Shown here one piece after another: positions 43,605-51,714 of a stretch of DNA of 64,000 nucleotides; the stretch's first letter is position 1, and every line of letters begins with the position of its first letter. The stretch covers positions 788,082-852,081 of the forward strand of contig NZ_JAPVBL010000001.1 in assembly GCF_026967935.1 (NCBI RefSeq). The letters are read 5' to 3'. Position numbers and translations under genes: made by a program. The notes beneath the pieces were generated by a model. The model was not told where the DNA came from, searched no databases, and was given only the letters and a program-made list of their open reading frames with translations. This DNA comes from Modestobacter sp. VKM Ac-2982 (GTDB lineage Bacteria; Actinomycetota; Actinomycetes; Mycobacteriales; Geodermatophilaceae).

Positions 43605-45637
43605 GCGGGCTGCTCCCCACACCGATGGGGCTCCCCGACCCGCCGGGCTCCCCGGCTGCCCTGGGGGACGTCCTCGACCAGCTCGCCTCGGCCGGCTTCG
43701 CGGCGGGGACGACGGTCCACCTGCTGGGTGCGGCGACCGTCGACTCCGGCTGGCAGGGAGCCGATGCGGCGGCGCTGACCGCCGAGGTCGCCACGGCACG
43801 GACGGTGGCCGGGGAGCTGCACGGTGCGCTGGCGACGGCGGCCGCCCGGCTCGGTGACCACCGCGAGCTCTGGCTGGCAGTCCTCACCCGGATCGCGGAC
43901 CTGCGAGCCGATCAGCGCGAGCAGTTCGCGAGGGCCGGGTCCCGACTCGCCGTGCTGGTGGGGCCGGCGTGGGACGGCGGTGTCCCCGGTCCGGGCCGGG
44001 ACGAGGCCGCCGACCTCAGCGCCGCGGTCGCTGCCGACGACGTCGACCGGGCCGCCGAGCACCGGGCACTGCTGGACGACCTGGCCGCCGACGCCACGGC
44101 CGTCGCCGCGGTGCTCGCCGCGGTCGCCGCGCCACTGGGCGGGGCCGCCCGCCTCGGGGACGCCGCAGGGGTCACCGCCTGGCTCGCGGGGCGGATGCCG
44201 GGGTGGGGGGACGGCGCGTTCGCCGCGCTGGGGAGGGAGGCGGCGGCGGACCTCCTCCGGCCGGGCACGGCCCAGCGGCTCGATGCTGCGGCCGCCCGCT
44301 GGTCCGGCCACGCGGCGAGCCCTGCCTTCGCAGCTGCCGTGGCCGCGCGGCTCGGCGCCGAGGGCCTCCGCTGGCTGCTCACCGTGCTGGGCGAGGGGGA
44401 TGGCTCCGTCGACGCGCTGGCCGACCTGCTGGCGGGAACGCTCGGCTCGGTGGCCGGTGGGGCGGCCTCGGGGAGCCCGGCCCGTCGCGCCCTGGGCGAC
44501 CTGCGGCTGCCGCCGGCGGACCCCGACGGCGCGGTCGACGTGCTGGCGGTCGGGATGGGCACGGTGCTGGGCGCCCTGGCGGGCCGGCGTGGGGCCGGAG
44601 TCTCCGCCCTCGCTGCGTCCTGGGGGCGCCAGTTCCTGGCGCGGGAGGCGGCGCAGGGAGCTGGCGCGGCCGCCCGGGTGCGCCCGACGGCCGCCGACCC
44701 CGTGGAGACGGCGCTGACCGTGCTGCGCCGTGCCGGCGACGCAGGTCCGGCGGGCGAGCTGCTCGCCGACCCGGCTGTCTGGACGACGCTGCTGAGCCGG
44801 CCCTGGCCGGGCGGGACGGAGGACCTGGCTGCGGTCGTCACCCTCGCCGCGGCCGGCCCGGGTGCGGCGGCGGGCGGGGCGGCGCTCCAGTCGCTGGGCC
44901 GGGGAGTGGCGCCGGACTCACCGGACAAGGTGCTGGTCGACCAGGAGACTCTCGCCGGGATCGGCGCGGAGGTGAGCCGACTGGTGGCCGGACAGGTCGG
45001 TGTCGTGCTGCCGGTGCTGGAGGCGGCCGTGCGCGACGGCGGCCCGGAGGGTCGCCTCGATGCGTCGACCGACGCCGCGCTGCGCGGGCTGGCGCTCCTG
45101 TTCGCCGACGAGGCCCGGAGCGAGCCGGTGGTGACCGCTGTGCACGCCGCCCTGGCGGCCGTGGACGCACCTGCGTCGTCGTCGGCGGAGCTCGTCGGTG
45201 CCACCGTGGCGGTCCAGGAGCACGGGCAGCGGCTCAGGTACGGGCTCGCGTACAGCCAGGAGCACGAGGCGGCCGTCGACCGCCAGCTGCTGTGGACGCT
45301 CGGGGTGACCGTGCCCAGCTTCTTCCTCCGCGGGCCCCGGGGAGACCCGCTCAGTGCTGGCTTGGACCTGGCAGCGATCGCGGTCGGCGCGGACGGCGAG
45401 GTGCGGATGGGGCCGGACACCGGCCGGGTCCGCACGGCCGAGGACGCGCAGCGGGACGCCGTCGAGCTCCTGGGGGAGGAGACGCCGGTCCCCGGCGCGG
45501 TCGGGGCAGCCGCGCGGACCGGCTTCGCACAGGTGGCCGCCGTGCTGGGCTCGCTGGGGCCCCCGGAGCCCTCGCTGTGGGATCGGCTCGACGACCCGCC
45601 CCGCGCAGAGCTCCCGGAACCCCGTCCACCACGCTGA
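43601..45637 (+). CDS. Large Ala-rich protein with N-terminal WXG-like domain
   Basis: A 678-residue protein of unknown function. Residues about 15-110 look like a WXG100 helical hairpin with W-Q-G at 51-53 (DSGWQGADAAALTAEV). The rest is largely alpha-helical, Ala/Gly/Leu-rich, with a more defined region about 515-570 (VQEHGQRLRYGLAYSQEHEAAVDRQLLW). No toxin motif, membrane helix or signal peptide is evident. With the small partner directly upstream it resembles type VII secretion substrate pairs of actinobacteria; no secretion ATPase is in the window, so any secretion is inference. Confidence 0.7.
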   Translation: MSGLLPTPMGLPDPPGSPAALGDVLDQLASAGFAAGTTVHLLGAATVDSGWQGADAAALTAEVATARTVAGELHGALATAAARLGDHRELWLAVLTRIADLRADQREQFARAGSRLAVLVGPAWDGGVPGPGRDEAADLSAAVAADDVDRAAEHRALLDDLAADATAVAAVLAAVAAPLGGAARLGDAAGVTAWLAGRMPGWGDGAFAALGREAAADLLRPGTAQRLDAAAARWSGHAASPAFAAAVAARLGAEGLRWLLTVLGEGDGSVDALADLLAGTLGSVAGGAASGSPARRALGDLRLPPADPDGAVDVLAVGMGTVLGALAGRRGAGVSALAASWGRQFLAREAAQGAGAAARVRPTAADPVETALTVLRRAGDAGPAGELLADPAVWTTLLSRPWPGGTEDLAAVVTLAAAGPGAAAGGAALQSLGRGVAPDSPDKVLVDQETLAGIGAEVSRLVAGQVGVVLPVLEAAVRDGGPEGRLDASTDAALRGLALLFADEARSEPVVTAVHAALAAVDAPASSSAELVGATVAVQEHGQRLRYGLAYSQEHEAAVDRQLLWTLGVTVPSFFLRGPRGDPLSAGLDLAAIAVGADGEVRMGPDTGRVRTAEDAQRDAVELLGEETPVPGAVGAAARTGFAQVAAVLGSLGPPEPSLWDRLDDPPRAELPEPRPPR

Positions 45638-45659
45638 CACCGGTTCAGCGACACCCCAA

Positions 45660-45687
45660 CGTGACTCTGGGCAGATCGCTCGTCACG
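45660..45687. promoter_or_regulatory. Inverted repeat CGTGAC/GTCACG
   Basis: A 6-bp dyad with a 16-nt spacer just after the large WXG-like gene; may be a weak terminator or operator for the next unit. Confidence 0.3.
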
Positions 45688-45728
45688 CACAGTGGCGACA
45701 CAACGAAGATCATTAGCCCAGTCGTGTC

Positions 45729-45734
45729 TAATCT
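45729..45734 (+). promoter_or_regulatory. Promoter of the 27-residue microprotein gene
   Basis: TAATCT is the most AT-rich -10 box in the region, with ATTAG/CTAAT arms around it (45714-45732). Start predicted near 45741, giving a leader of about 110 nt. Confidence 0.5.
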
Positions 45735-45851
45735 TGCGCGTGTGGGTGACCCGCTGCAGTCTCTTCATTGCGGTCTGTGCCGGACGACGCTCTGCCCCCG
45801 CGTGGGCGGCTGCCGCGATCCCCGAGCCCACTCATGCCCTCAGGAGACGTC

Positions 45852-45935
45852 ATGTCTGCACGGACCATCCAGCCGAAGTCCACCGCCATCCGCGCCCCGT
45901 GGAAGTCGGGTCGGCCGTGGAAGTGGGGTCGCTGA
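45852..45935 (+). CDS. 27-residue cationic Trp-rich microprotein
   Basis: A very short gene: ATG with an ideal AGGAG Shine-Dalgarno 6 nt upstream, 27 codons, stop at 45933. The peptide has seven Lys/Arg, no acidic residue, and ends with a near-repeat PWKSGR-PWKWGR (about 16-27). It has its own putative promoter and a following hairpin, inside an otherwise gene-free gap before a GGDEF-EAL gene. It could be an antimicrobial-like or membrane/nucleic-acid-binding peptide, a leader peptide, or a small regulator. I know no family. Confidence 0.55.
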   Translation: MSARTIQPKSTAIRAPWKSGRPWKWGR

Positions 45936-45952
45936 CCGGACGCCGCCTGGTT

Positions 45953-45979
45953 CGAGGTGCCCTACATCGGGTGACCTCG
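45953..45979 (+). terminator. Hairpin after the microprotein gene
   Basis: CGAGGT/ACCTCG plus an inner CCC/GGG pairing form a bulged stem 17 nt after the stop. Confidence 0.45.
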
Positions 45980-46015
45980 GCTGAGCGAGTTCCTCGCAGG
46001 GCGCCTGTCCGCTGT

Positions 46016-46041
46016 TAGGTTCTGGCGACCGATCCCAGAAC
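46016..46041. promoter_or_regulatory. Promoter and dyad of the second GGDEF-EAL gene
   Basis: A TAGGTT -10 box (46016-46021) overlaps the inverted repeat GTTCTGG-N9-CCAGAAC (46019-46041), 10 bp before the ATG. A repressor bound here would cover the start of transcription. Confidence 0.5.
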
Positions 46042-46051
46042 AGACAGGGTC

Positions 46052-48595
46052 ATGTTGGCCGAGTCCGCGGTTCCTCTGCAGCAGGGGATCCCCCTCCTCA
46101 AGCGCCCCTGGGCGATCGCCGTCCTGGCGATCGTCGTGGCAGGGCTGCTGGCCTCGACGACCCTGCGAGACGGCTGGACGCTGTCCGCGCCACTGGTCCT
46201 CGTGGGGCTCGTCCTCGCTTTCGCCCTCGGCGAACTCGTGCAACTGGACCTCGAGTTCCGCAGGCAGACCATCTCTGCCTCGCCGACCGAGGTGGTCATC
46301 GTCTTCGGTCTCGTCGAGATCGGTGGGCCCTGGACCGCCACCGCGTTCCTGGTGGGAACTGTCCTCGCGATGCGCTGGCAGGGGTATCCCGCCGCCAAAC
46401 TGGTCTTCAACGCGGCTCTCGCCGTGGCCGAGATCGCCGGCGCGGTGGCGGTGCTGGACCTCTTCCGGCCGCTCGACGTGGAACGGCCCTCGTCCTGGCT
46501 GGCACTGATCGCTGCCGTCTTCGTCGTCTGGCTGATCAGCGTGATCGGGGTCGGAGCTGCGATCAGCTTGGCCGACGGCTTCCCCGGATGGCGCTTCTGG
46601 TTGAGCGCCCTGCCCAACGCGGCCATCGGGCCGCTCAGCGTCGTCGTCGCGGTGATCGCCCTCCTGCTCACCCGTCGGACGCCGTGGGCCTGGGTGCTCA
46701 TCGTGCCGTTGCTGCTGGCGATCTTCGTCCTGTTCCGACAGTCCTTCCGGGTCTCCCGTGAACGGCGGACGGTCCAGCGGGTCTACGACTTCGCCCGGCG
46801 GGTGGAGCTGGTGTCCGCCGACGAGGCCGGCACCCGGGAGATCGTCCGGGCCGTTCGTGAGCTCCTCAACGCCGACCGTGTGGCGCTGTGGCTGCCTCCG
46901 TACCTGGACGAGGGGCCGCAGCTGGTCGTCGATGCGGCCGACCGGGACCTGGCCTGGTACGACGGACCAGGCGACCCCGACGACCTGGTCCGGGCGCGCG
47001 CCGTCGTCCCGGGCGCCGATGGTCCCGTCTTCGTCTCCTTCGGTCGGGCCGACGACGCGGAGCGGGCAGCGCTCCTCCGCCGTGGTGCACGCGAGGTGCT
47101 CGGCGCGCCCGTGACCACCGCAGCCGGTGAGCCGGGATACCTGGAGGTGTGCGACCGGCAGGGGGACATCGTCTCCTTCGCCGACGGAGACCGCAGTGCG
47201 CTGGAGTCGATGCTGACCCACGTCAACGCCGCCATCCGCCAGCAGCAGCTGCTCAGCCAGATCCGGCACGACGGCGACCACGACCGGCTGACCGGGCTGC
47301 CCAACCGGCAGCGGCTGGGCGGGGAGATCGACGCACTGCTGCTGGCCGAGCCGGCGACCGCCCGTGCCGGGCTGGTGCTCGCGGCCCTGGACGGCTACAC
47401 CGACGTCACCGACACCCTCGGGCACGGCGCCAGCGACGAACTGCTCCTGGTCACCGCCGGGCTGCTCCGCGAGCACGCGCCGCCGCAGGCCGTCGTCGCG
47501 CGGATGGAGGGCGGCCAGTTCGCCGTCCTGCTGCCCGGCCTGTCCCTGGCCGCCACCGAGCGGGCCGCCCGCCGGCTGCGGGAGGCCGCCTCCACCCGCG
47601 CCCGGGTCGCCGGGCTCGACCTGGAGGTCGCGCTGACCATCGGGGTGGCCGCGGCGCCGGTCCACGGATCGGAGTCCGGCACGCTGATCCAGCGGGCGGA
47701 CGTCGCGCTGCTCGCGGCACAGGGCTCCGGGGGAGTGGCGACCTATCACCCCGTCCTGGACCAGCAGAGCCTGCGCCGCCTGCAGCTGGGTGCCGAGCTG
47801 GAGACCGCGATCGCCGACGGGCAGATCTCGGTGGTCTTCCAGCCCATCGTGGACACCCGCACCGCCGACATCGTCTCGGTGGAGACGCTCGTGCGGTGGG
47901 CCCACCCGCGCTACGGGGACATCTCGCCGGACGACTTCATCAGCCTGGCCGAGCAGATCGGCCGGATCGGCCTGCTCACCGACCACGTGCTGGACAAGGC
48001 GCTGGACCGCTGCCGGCGGTGGCTGGACCAGGACATCGCGCTGTCGGTCGCGGTCAACCTCTCCGCCCACTGCCTCGCCGAGCCGGACATCGTCGACCGG
48101 GTCCGTCGCGCGCTGCGCCGCCACGGTGTCCCGGGTGAGCTGCTGACCCTCGAGCTCACCGAGGGCAGCGTCGTCGACGACACGGTGCGCAACAGCACCG
48201 TGCTGGCCGACCTGCACGCGTTGGGCCTGCGGCTCTCCATGGACGACTTCGGCACCGGCTACTCCTCGCTGTCCCAGCTGCGGCTGCTGCCGATCGACGA
48301 GCTGAAGATCGACAAGTCCTTCGTGCTGGGCATGTCGACGAGCTCGAACGAGTCCTTCATCGCCCGGTCGATCGTCGAACTGGCGCACAACCTCGGGCTC
48401 CGCGTGGTCGCCGAGGGGGTCGAGGACGAGATGACCCGGGACCTGCTGACCCAGATGGGCTGCGACAAGCTGCAGGGCTTCCTCGTCAGCCGGCCGTTGC
48501 CCGAGGACCGACTGGAGGGCTGGCTGCTGGCCCGCACCGGCGTCCGTGCCGCCGCGCCGGGGGCCACCCACCGGCGACTGTTCGTCCGTACCTGA
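46052..48595 (+). CDS. Membrane GGDEF(degenerate)-EAL c-di-GMP phosphodiesterase
   Basis: An 847-residue protein. About seven helices (15-225) form a membrane sensor; a GAF-like region (about 240-395) follows. The GGDEF domain is degenerate: the signature reads EGGQF (about 485), so cyclase activity is unlikely. The EAL domain (about 575-825) has ETL in place of EAL (about 610) but keeps NLSA, ELTE, DDFGTGYSSL, LKIDKSF, EGVE and LQGF, so it should hydrolyse c-di-GMP. The ATG start has a weak ribosome site. Probably controlled by the dyad just upstream. Confidence 0.9.
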   Translation: MLAESAVPLQQGIPLLKRPWAIAVLAIVVAGLLASTTLRDGWTLSAPLVLVGLVLAFALGELVQLDLEFRRQTISASPTEVVIVFGLVEIGGPWTATAFLVGTVLAMRWQGYPAAKLVFNAALAVAEIAGAVAVLDLFRPLDVERPSSWLALIAAVFVVWLISVIGVGAAISLADGFPGWRFWLSALPNAAIGPLSVVVAVIALLLTRRTPWAWVLIVPLLLAIFVLFRQSFRVSRERRTVQRVYDFARRVELVSADEAGTREIVRAVRELLNADRVALWLPPYLDEGPQLVVDAADRDLAWYDGPGDPDDLVRARAVVPGADGPVFVSFGRADDAERAALLRRGAREVLGAPVTTAAGEPGYLEVCDRQGDIVSFADGDRSALESMLTHVNAAIRQQQLLSQIRHDGDHDRLTGLPNRQRLGGEIDALLLAEPATARAGLVLAALDGYTDVTDTLGHGASDELLLVTAGLLREHAPPQAVVARMEGGQFAVLLPGLSLAATERAARRLREAASTRARVAGLDLEVALTIGVAAAPVHGSESGTLIQRADVALLAAQGSGGVATYHPVLDQQSLRRLQLGAELETAIADGQISVVFQPIVDTRTADIVSVETLVRWAHPRYGDISPDDFISLAEQIGRIGLLTDHVLDKALDRCRRWLDQDIALSVAVNLSAHCLAEPDIVDRVRRALRRHGVPGELLTLELTEGSVVDDTVRNSTVLADLHALGLRLSMDDFGTGYSSLSQLRLLPIDELKIDKSFVLGMSTSSNESFIARSIVELAHNLGLRVVAEGVEDEMTRDLLTQMGCDKLQGFLVSRPLPEDRLEGWLLARTGVRAAAPGATHRRLFVRT

Positions 48596-48602
48596 GAAAG
48601 GA

Positions 48603-48653
48603 CCTCCCTGCCCCCCACCGCTCGCAGGCTCGCGGCGGGCCCCTGCAGGGAGG
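48603..48653 (+). terminator. Hairpin terminator
   Basis: CCTCCCTGC and GCAGGGAGG pair perfectly across a 33-nt loop just after the GGDEF-EAL stop. Confidence 0.6.
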
Positions 48654-48697
48654 CCGAAGGGCATCAGGTACAGTTCTGCACGGCTCTTCGGAGCAAC

Positions 48698-48770
48698 GCC
48701 CCTTTAGCTCAGTCGGCAGAGCGTCTCCATGGTAAGGAGAAGGTCTACGGTTCGATTCCGTAAAGGGGCT
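48698..48770 (+). tRNA. tRNA-Thr (GGT)
   Basis: Full cloverleaf: acceptor GCCCCTT/AAGGGGC, anticodon stem TCTCC/GGAGA with loop ATGGTAA (anticodon GGT), T arm TACGG-TTCGATT-CCGTA. No encoded CCA. TACAGT (48669-48674) is a possible -10 box. Confidence 0.96.
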
Positions 48771-48828
48771 CGTACGATCGAATGCCCGACCGCCGGTCCA
48801 GTCGGAAGACCGGGCCGCACGGTCGCCT

Positions 48829-48902
48829 GGCGGTGTAGCTCAGCCTGGTAGAGCAAGCGGCTCATAATCGCTGTGTCACCGGTTCAAGTCCGGTCACCGC
48901 TA
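48829..48902 (+). tRNA. tRNA-Met (CAT, elongator)
   Basis: Acceptor GGCGGTG/CACCGCT, anticodon stem AGCGG/TCGCT, loop CTCATAA. The initiator marks (C1-A72 mismatch, three G-C pairs in the anticodon stem) are absent, so elongator. The Thr-Met-rpmG order matches mycobacteria. Ile-CAT cannot be fully excluded. Confidence 0.9.
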
Positions 48903-48907
48903 CCCCA

Positions 48908-48933
48908 GACGGACCCCGGGAACGGGGTCCGTC
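48908..48933 (+). terminator. tRNA operon terminator
   Basis: GACGGACCCCG and CGGGGTCCGTC form a perfect 11-bp stem capped by a GGAA tetraloop. Confidence 0.85.
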
Positions 48934-49015
48934 GTCGTGTTCGGCATCCGCCGGGCGCGGGCACCACCCGACGCGTCGAGGAACTCTCGACCACCGACAA
49001 GGCGAGGATGCGCTC

Positions 49016-49180
49016 ATGGCAGCCACCGACGTTCGTCCGAAGATCACCCTGGCTTGCCAGGAGTGCAAGAACCGCAACTACATCACCCGCAAGAACCGGC
49101 GGAACGACCCCGACCGGATCGAGCTGAAGAAGTACTGCCCCACCGACCGCAAGCACACGGTCCACCGCGAGACGCGCTGA
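49016..49180 (+). CDS. rpmG: 50S ribosomal protein L33
   Basis: A 54-residue L33: [14 protein letters not shown] and [20 protein letters not shown] are unmistakable. The first zinc pair C14-x-x-C17 is present, but the second reads C41-P-T-D44, so one of four zinc ligands is replaced by Asp. It sits between tRNA-Met and hadA, as rpmG2 does in mycobacteria. Ribosome site GAGG 9 nt upstream. Confidence 0.96.
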   Translation: MAATDVRPKITLACQECKNRNYITRKNRRNDPDRIELKKYCPTDRKHTVHRETR

Positions 49181-49211
49181 CCGCAGCGGTCGCGAGGAGA
49201 GGGCGGGGAGC

Positions 49212-49658
49212 ATGACGCTGGACGCAGGACTGGTCGGGCGCAGCTACCCGCCCTCTGCCGTGTACGAGGTCGGGCGAGAGAAGATCGCGGAGTTCGCCAC
49301 GGCCCTGGCCGACCCGGACCCGGTCTACCGCGACCCGGCCGCCGCGCGTGCCGCCGGTCACCCCGACGTCATCGCCCCGCCGACCTTCGCCATCGTGCTC
49401 TCCCTCGGTGCGGCCGACGTCGTGGTCGAGGACCCGGAGGTCGGGCTCGACTACAGCCGGGTCGTCCACGGCGAGCAGCGGTTCACCCACCACCGCCCGA
49501 TCCGGGCCGGCGACCGGCTGGTCGCGACCGCCACGATCGACGCGGTGAAGACGGTGGCCGGCAACGACATGCTGACCACCCGGGTGGACCTGGCCACCGA
49601 GGACGGCGAGCCGGTCTGCACCACCCGCTCCATGCTCGTCGCCCGGGGCACGGCGTGA
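49212..49658 (+). CDS. hadA: HadA-like (3R)-hydroxyacyl-ACP dehydratase subunit
   Basis: A 148-residue hotdog protein (MaoC N-terminal / FAS1-like dehydratase domain). YPPSAVYEVGREKIAEFATALADPDP and VIAPPTFAIVL match mycobacterial HadA, the non-catalytic partner that binds the acyl chain. With HadB it forms a dehydratase of fatty acid elongation. GGGGAG ribosome site; ATGA-type 4-nt overlap with hadB. Here, without mycolic acid genes in view, its role in ordinary lipid synthesis is inference. Confidence 0.85.
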   Translation: MTLDAGLVGRSYPPSAVYEVGREKIAEFATALADPDPVYRDPAAARAAGHPDVIAPPTFAIVLSLGAADVVVEDPEVGLDYSRVVHGEQRFTHHRPIRAGDRLVATATIDAVKTVAGNDMLTTRVDLATEDGEPVCTTRSMLVARGTA

Positions 49659-50077
49659 GCCCGCGACCGGCCGACGTCGAGGTCGGCGCCGAGCTCCCCG
49701 AGCAGACCTCCCGGGTCACCCGCGCCGACCTGGTGCGGTACGCCGGGGCTTCCGGTGACTTCAACGTCATCCACTGGAACGAGCGGGTCGCCCGCGAGGT
49801 CGGCCTCCCCGGCGTGATCGCGCACGGGATGCTCACCGCCGGCCTCGCCGTCCGCGCGGTCACCGCCTGGGCCGGCGATCCGGCTGCCGTCGTCGACTAC
49901 CAGGTGCGCTTCAGCCGGCCGGTGGTGGTGCCGGACGACGAGCTCGGTGCCGAGCTCACCGTGCGCGGCCGGGTCGCCGCGCTCCTCGAGGGCGGCCGGG
50001 TGCGCATCGACCTCACCGTGACCAGTGGTGGCGAGAAGGTGCTGTCCCTGGCGCGCGCCGTCGTCGCGCTCGGCTGA
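49655..50077 (+). CDS. hadB: HadB-like (3R)-hydroxyacyl-ACP dehydratase catalytic subunit
   Basis: A 140-residue MaoC-type hydratase. The hydratase-2 motif YAGASGDFNVIHWNE holds catalytic Asp 35 and His 40, followed by GVIAHGMLTAGL. It pairs with HadA directly upstream (GTGA overlap). No hadC follows; instead a minus-strand aminotransferase lies before tRNA-Trp, unlike mycobacteria. Confidence 0.88.
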   Translation: MSPRPADVEVGAELPEQTSRVTRADLVRYAGASGDFNVIHWNERVAREVGLPGVIAHGMLTAGLAVRAVTAWAGDPAAVVDYQVRFSRPVVVPDDELGAELTVRGRVAALLEGGRVRIDLTVTSGGEKVLSLARAVVALG

Positions 50078-50093
50078 TCCCGCGCGTGGGGCG

Positions 50094-51347
50094 TCAGTCG
50101 GCGGAGCCCAGCAGCTGCTGCATCCGGCGGACCCCCTCCACCAGGTCGTCGTCCTCCAGGGCGTAGGACAGCCGGAGGTACCCCGGCGTGCCGAAGGCCT
50201 CGCCGGGGACGACGGCGACCTGTGCCTGCTCCAGCAGCAGCTCGGCCAGCTCGGCGCTCGTGGTGACGGTGCGGCCGGCGATCGACCGGCCGAGCAGCGC
50301 GGTGACCGAGGGGTAGACGTAGAAGGCACCGAGGGGCTCCGGGCAGGCGATCCCGGGGATCTCCCGGAGCATCCCGACCACGGTCCGGCGGCGGCGGTCG
50401 AGCGCGGCCCGCAGTTCCGCCACGCTGGACTGGTCGCCGGTCAGCGCGGCCACCGCGGCGGCCTGCGCGATGTTCGAGACGTGGCCGGCCGAGTGCGACT
50501 GCAGGGCCGTTGCGCCGGCCACCACGTCCGCCGGCCCGATCAGCCAGCCCACCCGCCAGCCGGTCATCGCGTACGCCTTGGCGACCCCGTTGACGACGAC
50601 GCACCGCGGCTGGATCTCCGGGACCAGGGCGGGCAGGGACGCCGCCGTCGTCCCGTCGTAGGTCAGGTGCTCGTAGATCTCGTCGGTGACCACCCAGAGG
50701 CCGGCCGCCAGTGCCCACCGGCCGATCTCGGCCACCTCCTCGGGCGGGTGGACGGCGCCCGTCGGGTTGGCCGGGGAGTTGAACAGCAGCAGCTTGGTGC
50801 GCGGGGTGCGCGCAGCCTCCAACTGCCCGACGGAGACGAGGTAGCCGCTGGCCTCGTCGGCGACCACGGGGACGGGGACGCCACCGGCCAGCCGGATCGC
50901 CTCCGGGTAGGTCGTCCAGTGCGGAGTCGGCAGCAGGACCTCGTCGCCGGGGTCCAGCAGCGTCGCCAGCACCTGGGCGACCGCCTGCTTGCCCCCGGCG
51001 GTGACCAGGACGTCGGTGGGCCGGGCGGTGAGGCCCGAGTCGCGCAGCGTCTTGGCGACGATCGCCTCCCGGAGCTCCATGAGGCCCTCGACCGGGGTGT
51101 ACCGGTGCATCGCCGGGTCCCGGGCCGCGCGGACGGCTGCGGCGACGACGTGGTCGGCCGTGGCGTGGTCCGGCTCCCCGGCGGCCAGGTTGACCACCGG
51201 CCGCCCGGTCGCCCGCAGCGCCTTGGCGCGGGCGTCTGCGGCCATCGTCGTCGAGGAGGTGAGGGCACCGACCCGCCGGGAGACCCGCCGATCCACCGGT
51301 GGCGCCGGCTCGGCGGGATCGGGCCCGGGCGCAGTGGCGGTCGACAT
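50094..51347 (-). CDS. PLP-dependent class I/II aminotransferase (aspartate aminotransferase-like)
   Basis: 417 residues, fold type [14 protein letters not shown], the NPTG motif in [20 protein letters not shown] and the PLP lysine in [16 protein letters not shown] (about 256), and the substrate-binding Arg in YLRLSYAL are present. The close likeness is to AspC-type Ib aspartate aminotransferases; exact substrate not certain. The ATG at 51347 is chosen since longer N-termini run into low-likelihood sequence; CACGAT 6 nt upstream is a possible weak leaderless promoter. Confidence 0.9.
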   Translation of the reverse strand: MSTATAPGPDPAEPAPPVDRRVSRRVGALTSSTTMAADARAKALRATGRPVVNLAAGEPDHATADHVVAAAVRAARDPAMHRYTPVEGLMELREAIVAKTLRDSGLTARPTDVLVTAGGKQAVAQVLATLLDPGDEVLLPTPHWTTYPEAIRLAGGVPVPVVADEASGYLVSVGQLEAARTPRTKLLLFNSPANPTGAVHPPEEVAEIGRWALAAGLWVVTDEIYEHLTYDGTTAASLPALVPEIQPRCVVVNGVAKAYAMTGWRVGWLIGPADVVAGATALQSHSAGHVSNIAQAAAVAALTGDQSSVAELRAALDRRRRTVVGMLREIPGIACPEPLGAFYVYPSVTALLGRSIAGRTVTTSAELAELLLEQAQVAVVPGEAFGTPGYLRLSYALEDDDLVEGVRRMQQLLGSAD

Positions 51348-51457
51348 GATCCGATCGTGGCAGACGGGCGGGGACGCCCGGCCTGTCCGCTCGCCCCGTC
51401 TGAGGGCCCGGGCGGGGGCCTCGCCTCCCGTGTTCGCTGCCCCCCGGGTCGGTCCCG

Positions 51458-51463
51458 TACACT
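51458..51463 (+). promoter_or_regulatory. Putative -10 box of tRNA-Trp/secE unit
   Basis: TACACT, with a start near 51470 and about 100 nt of GC-rich leader before tRNA-Trp. Confidence 0.45.
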
Positions 51464-51571
51464 CGACGACCTGGGGCCTGTGGGACCCCGCCACCGGCGT
51501 GCCCCGGAGGCCCTCTTCGGGGGGTCACGTCGAGACTGGGGCCGCGCCGCGACGCGGGCCCGGCGATCCCT

Positions 51572-51647
<76 letters not shown>

Positions 51648-51667
51648 CGACCTGACGACCGACCGAG

Positions 51668-51714
51668 ATGAGCCGACCGAAGTGAGCCGGACCGACGTGA
51701 GCGAGGCGCTGTGA
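51668..51714 (+). CDS. Two chained micro-ORFs leading into secE
   Basis: ATG at 51668 opens a 5-codon frame (MSRPK) whose TGA overlaps a GTG at 51682; that opens a 10-codon frame ([10 protein letters not shown]) whose TGA overlaps the secE GTG at 51711. They are built from three 14-15 bp tandem repeats of the GACCGAnnTGAGC type (51661-51703). Peptides are too short for function; coupling or chance repeat are the options. Confidence 0.3.

Noticed and set aside
45741-45851. Riboswitch in the leader of the 27-residue gene
   Set aside because: I could not fit a c-di-GMP, c-di-AMP or other known aptamer core to the 110-nt leader.
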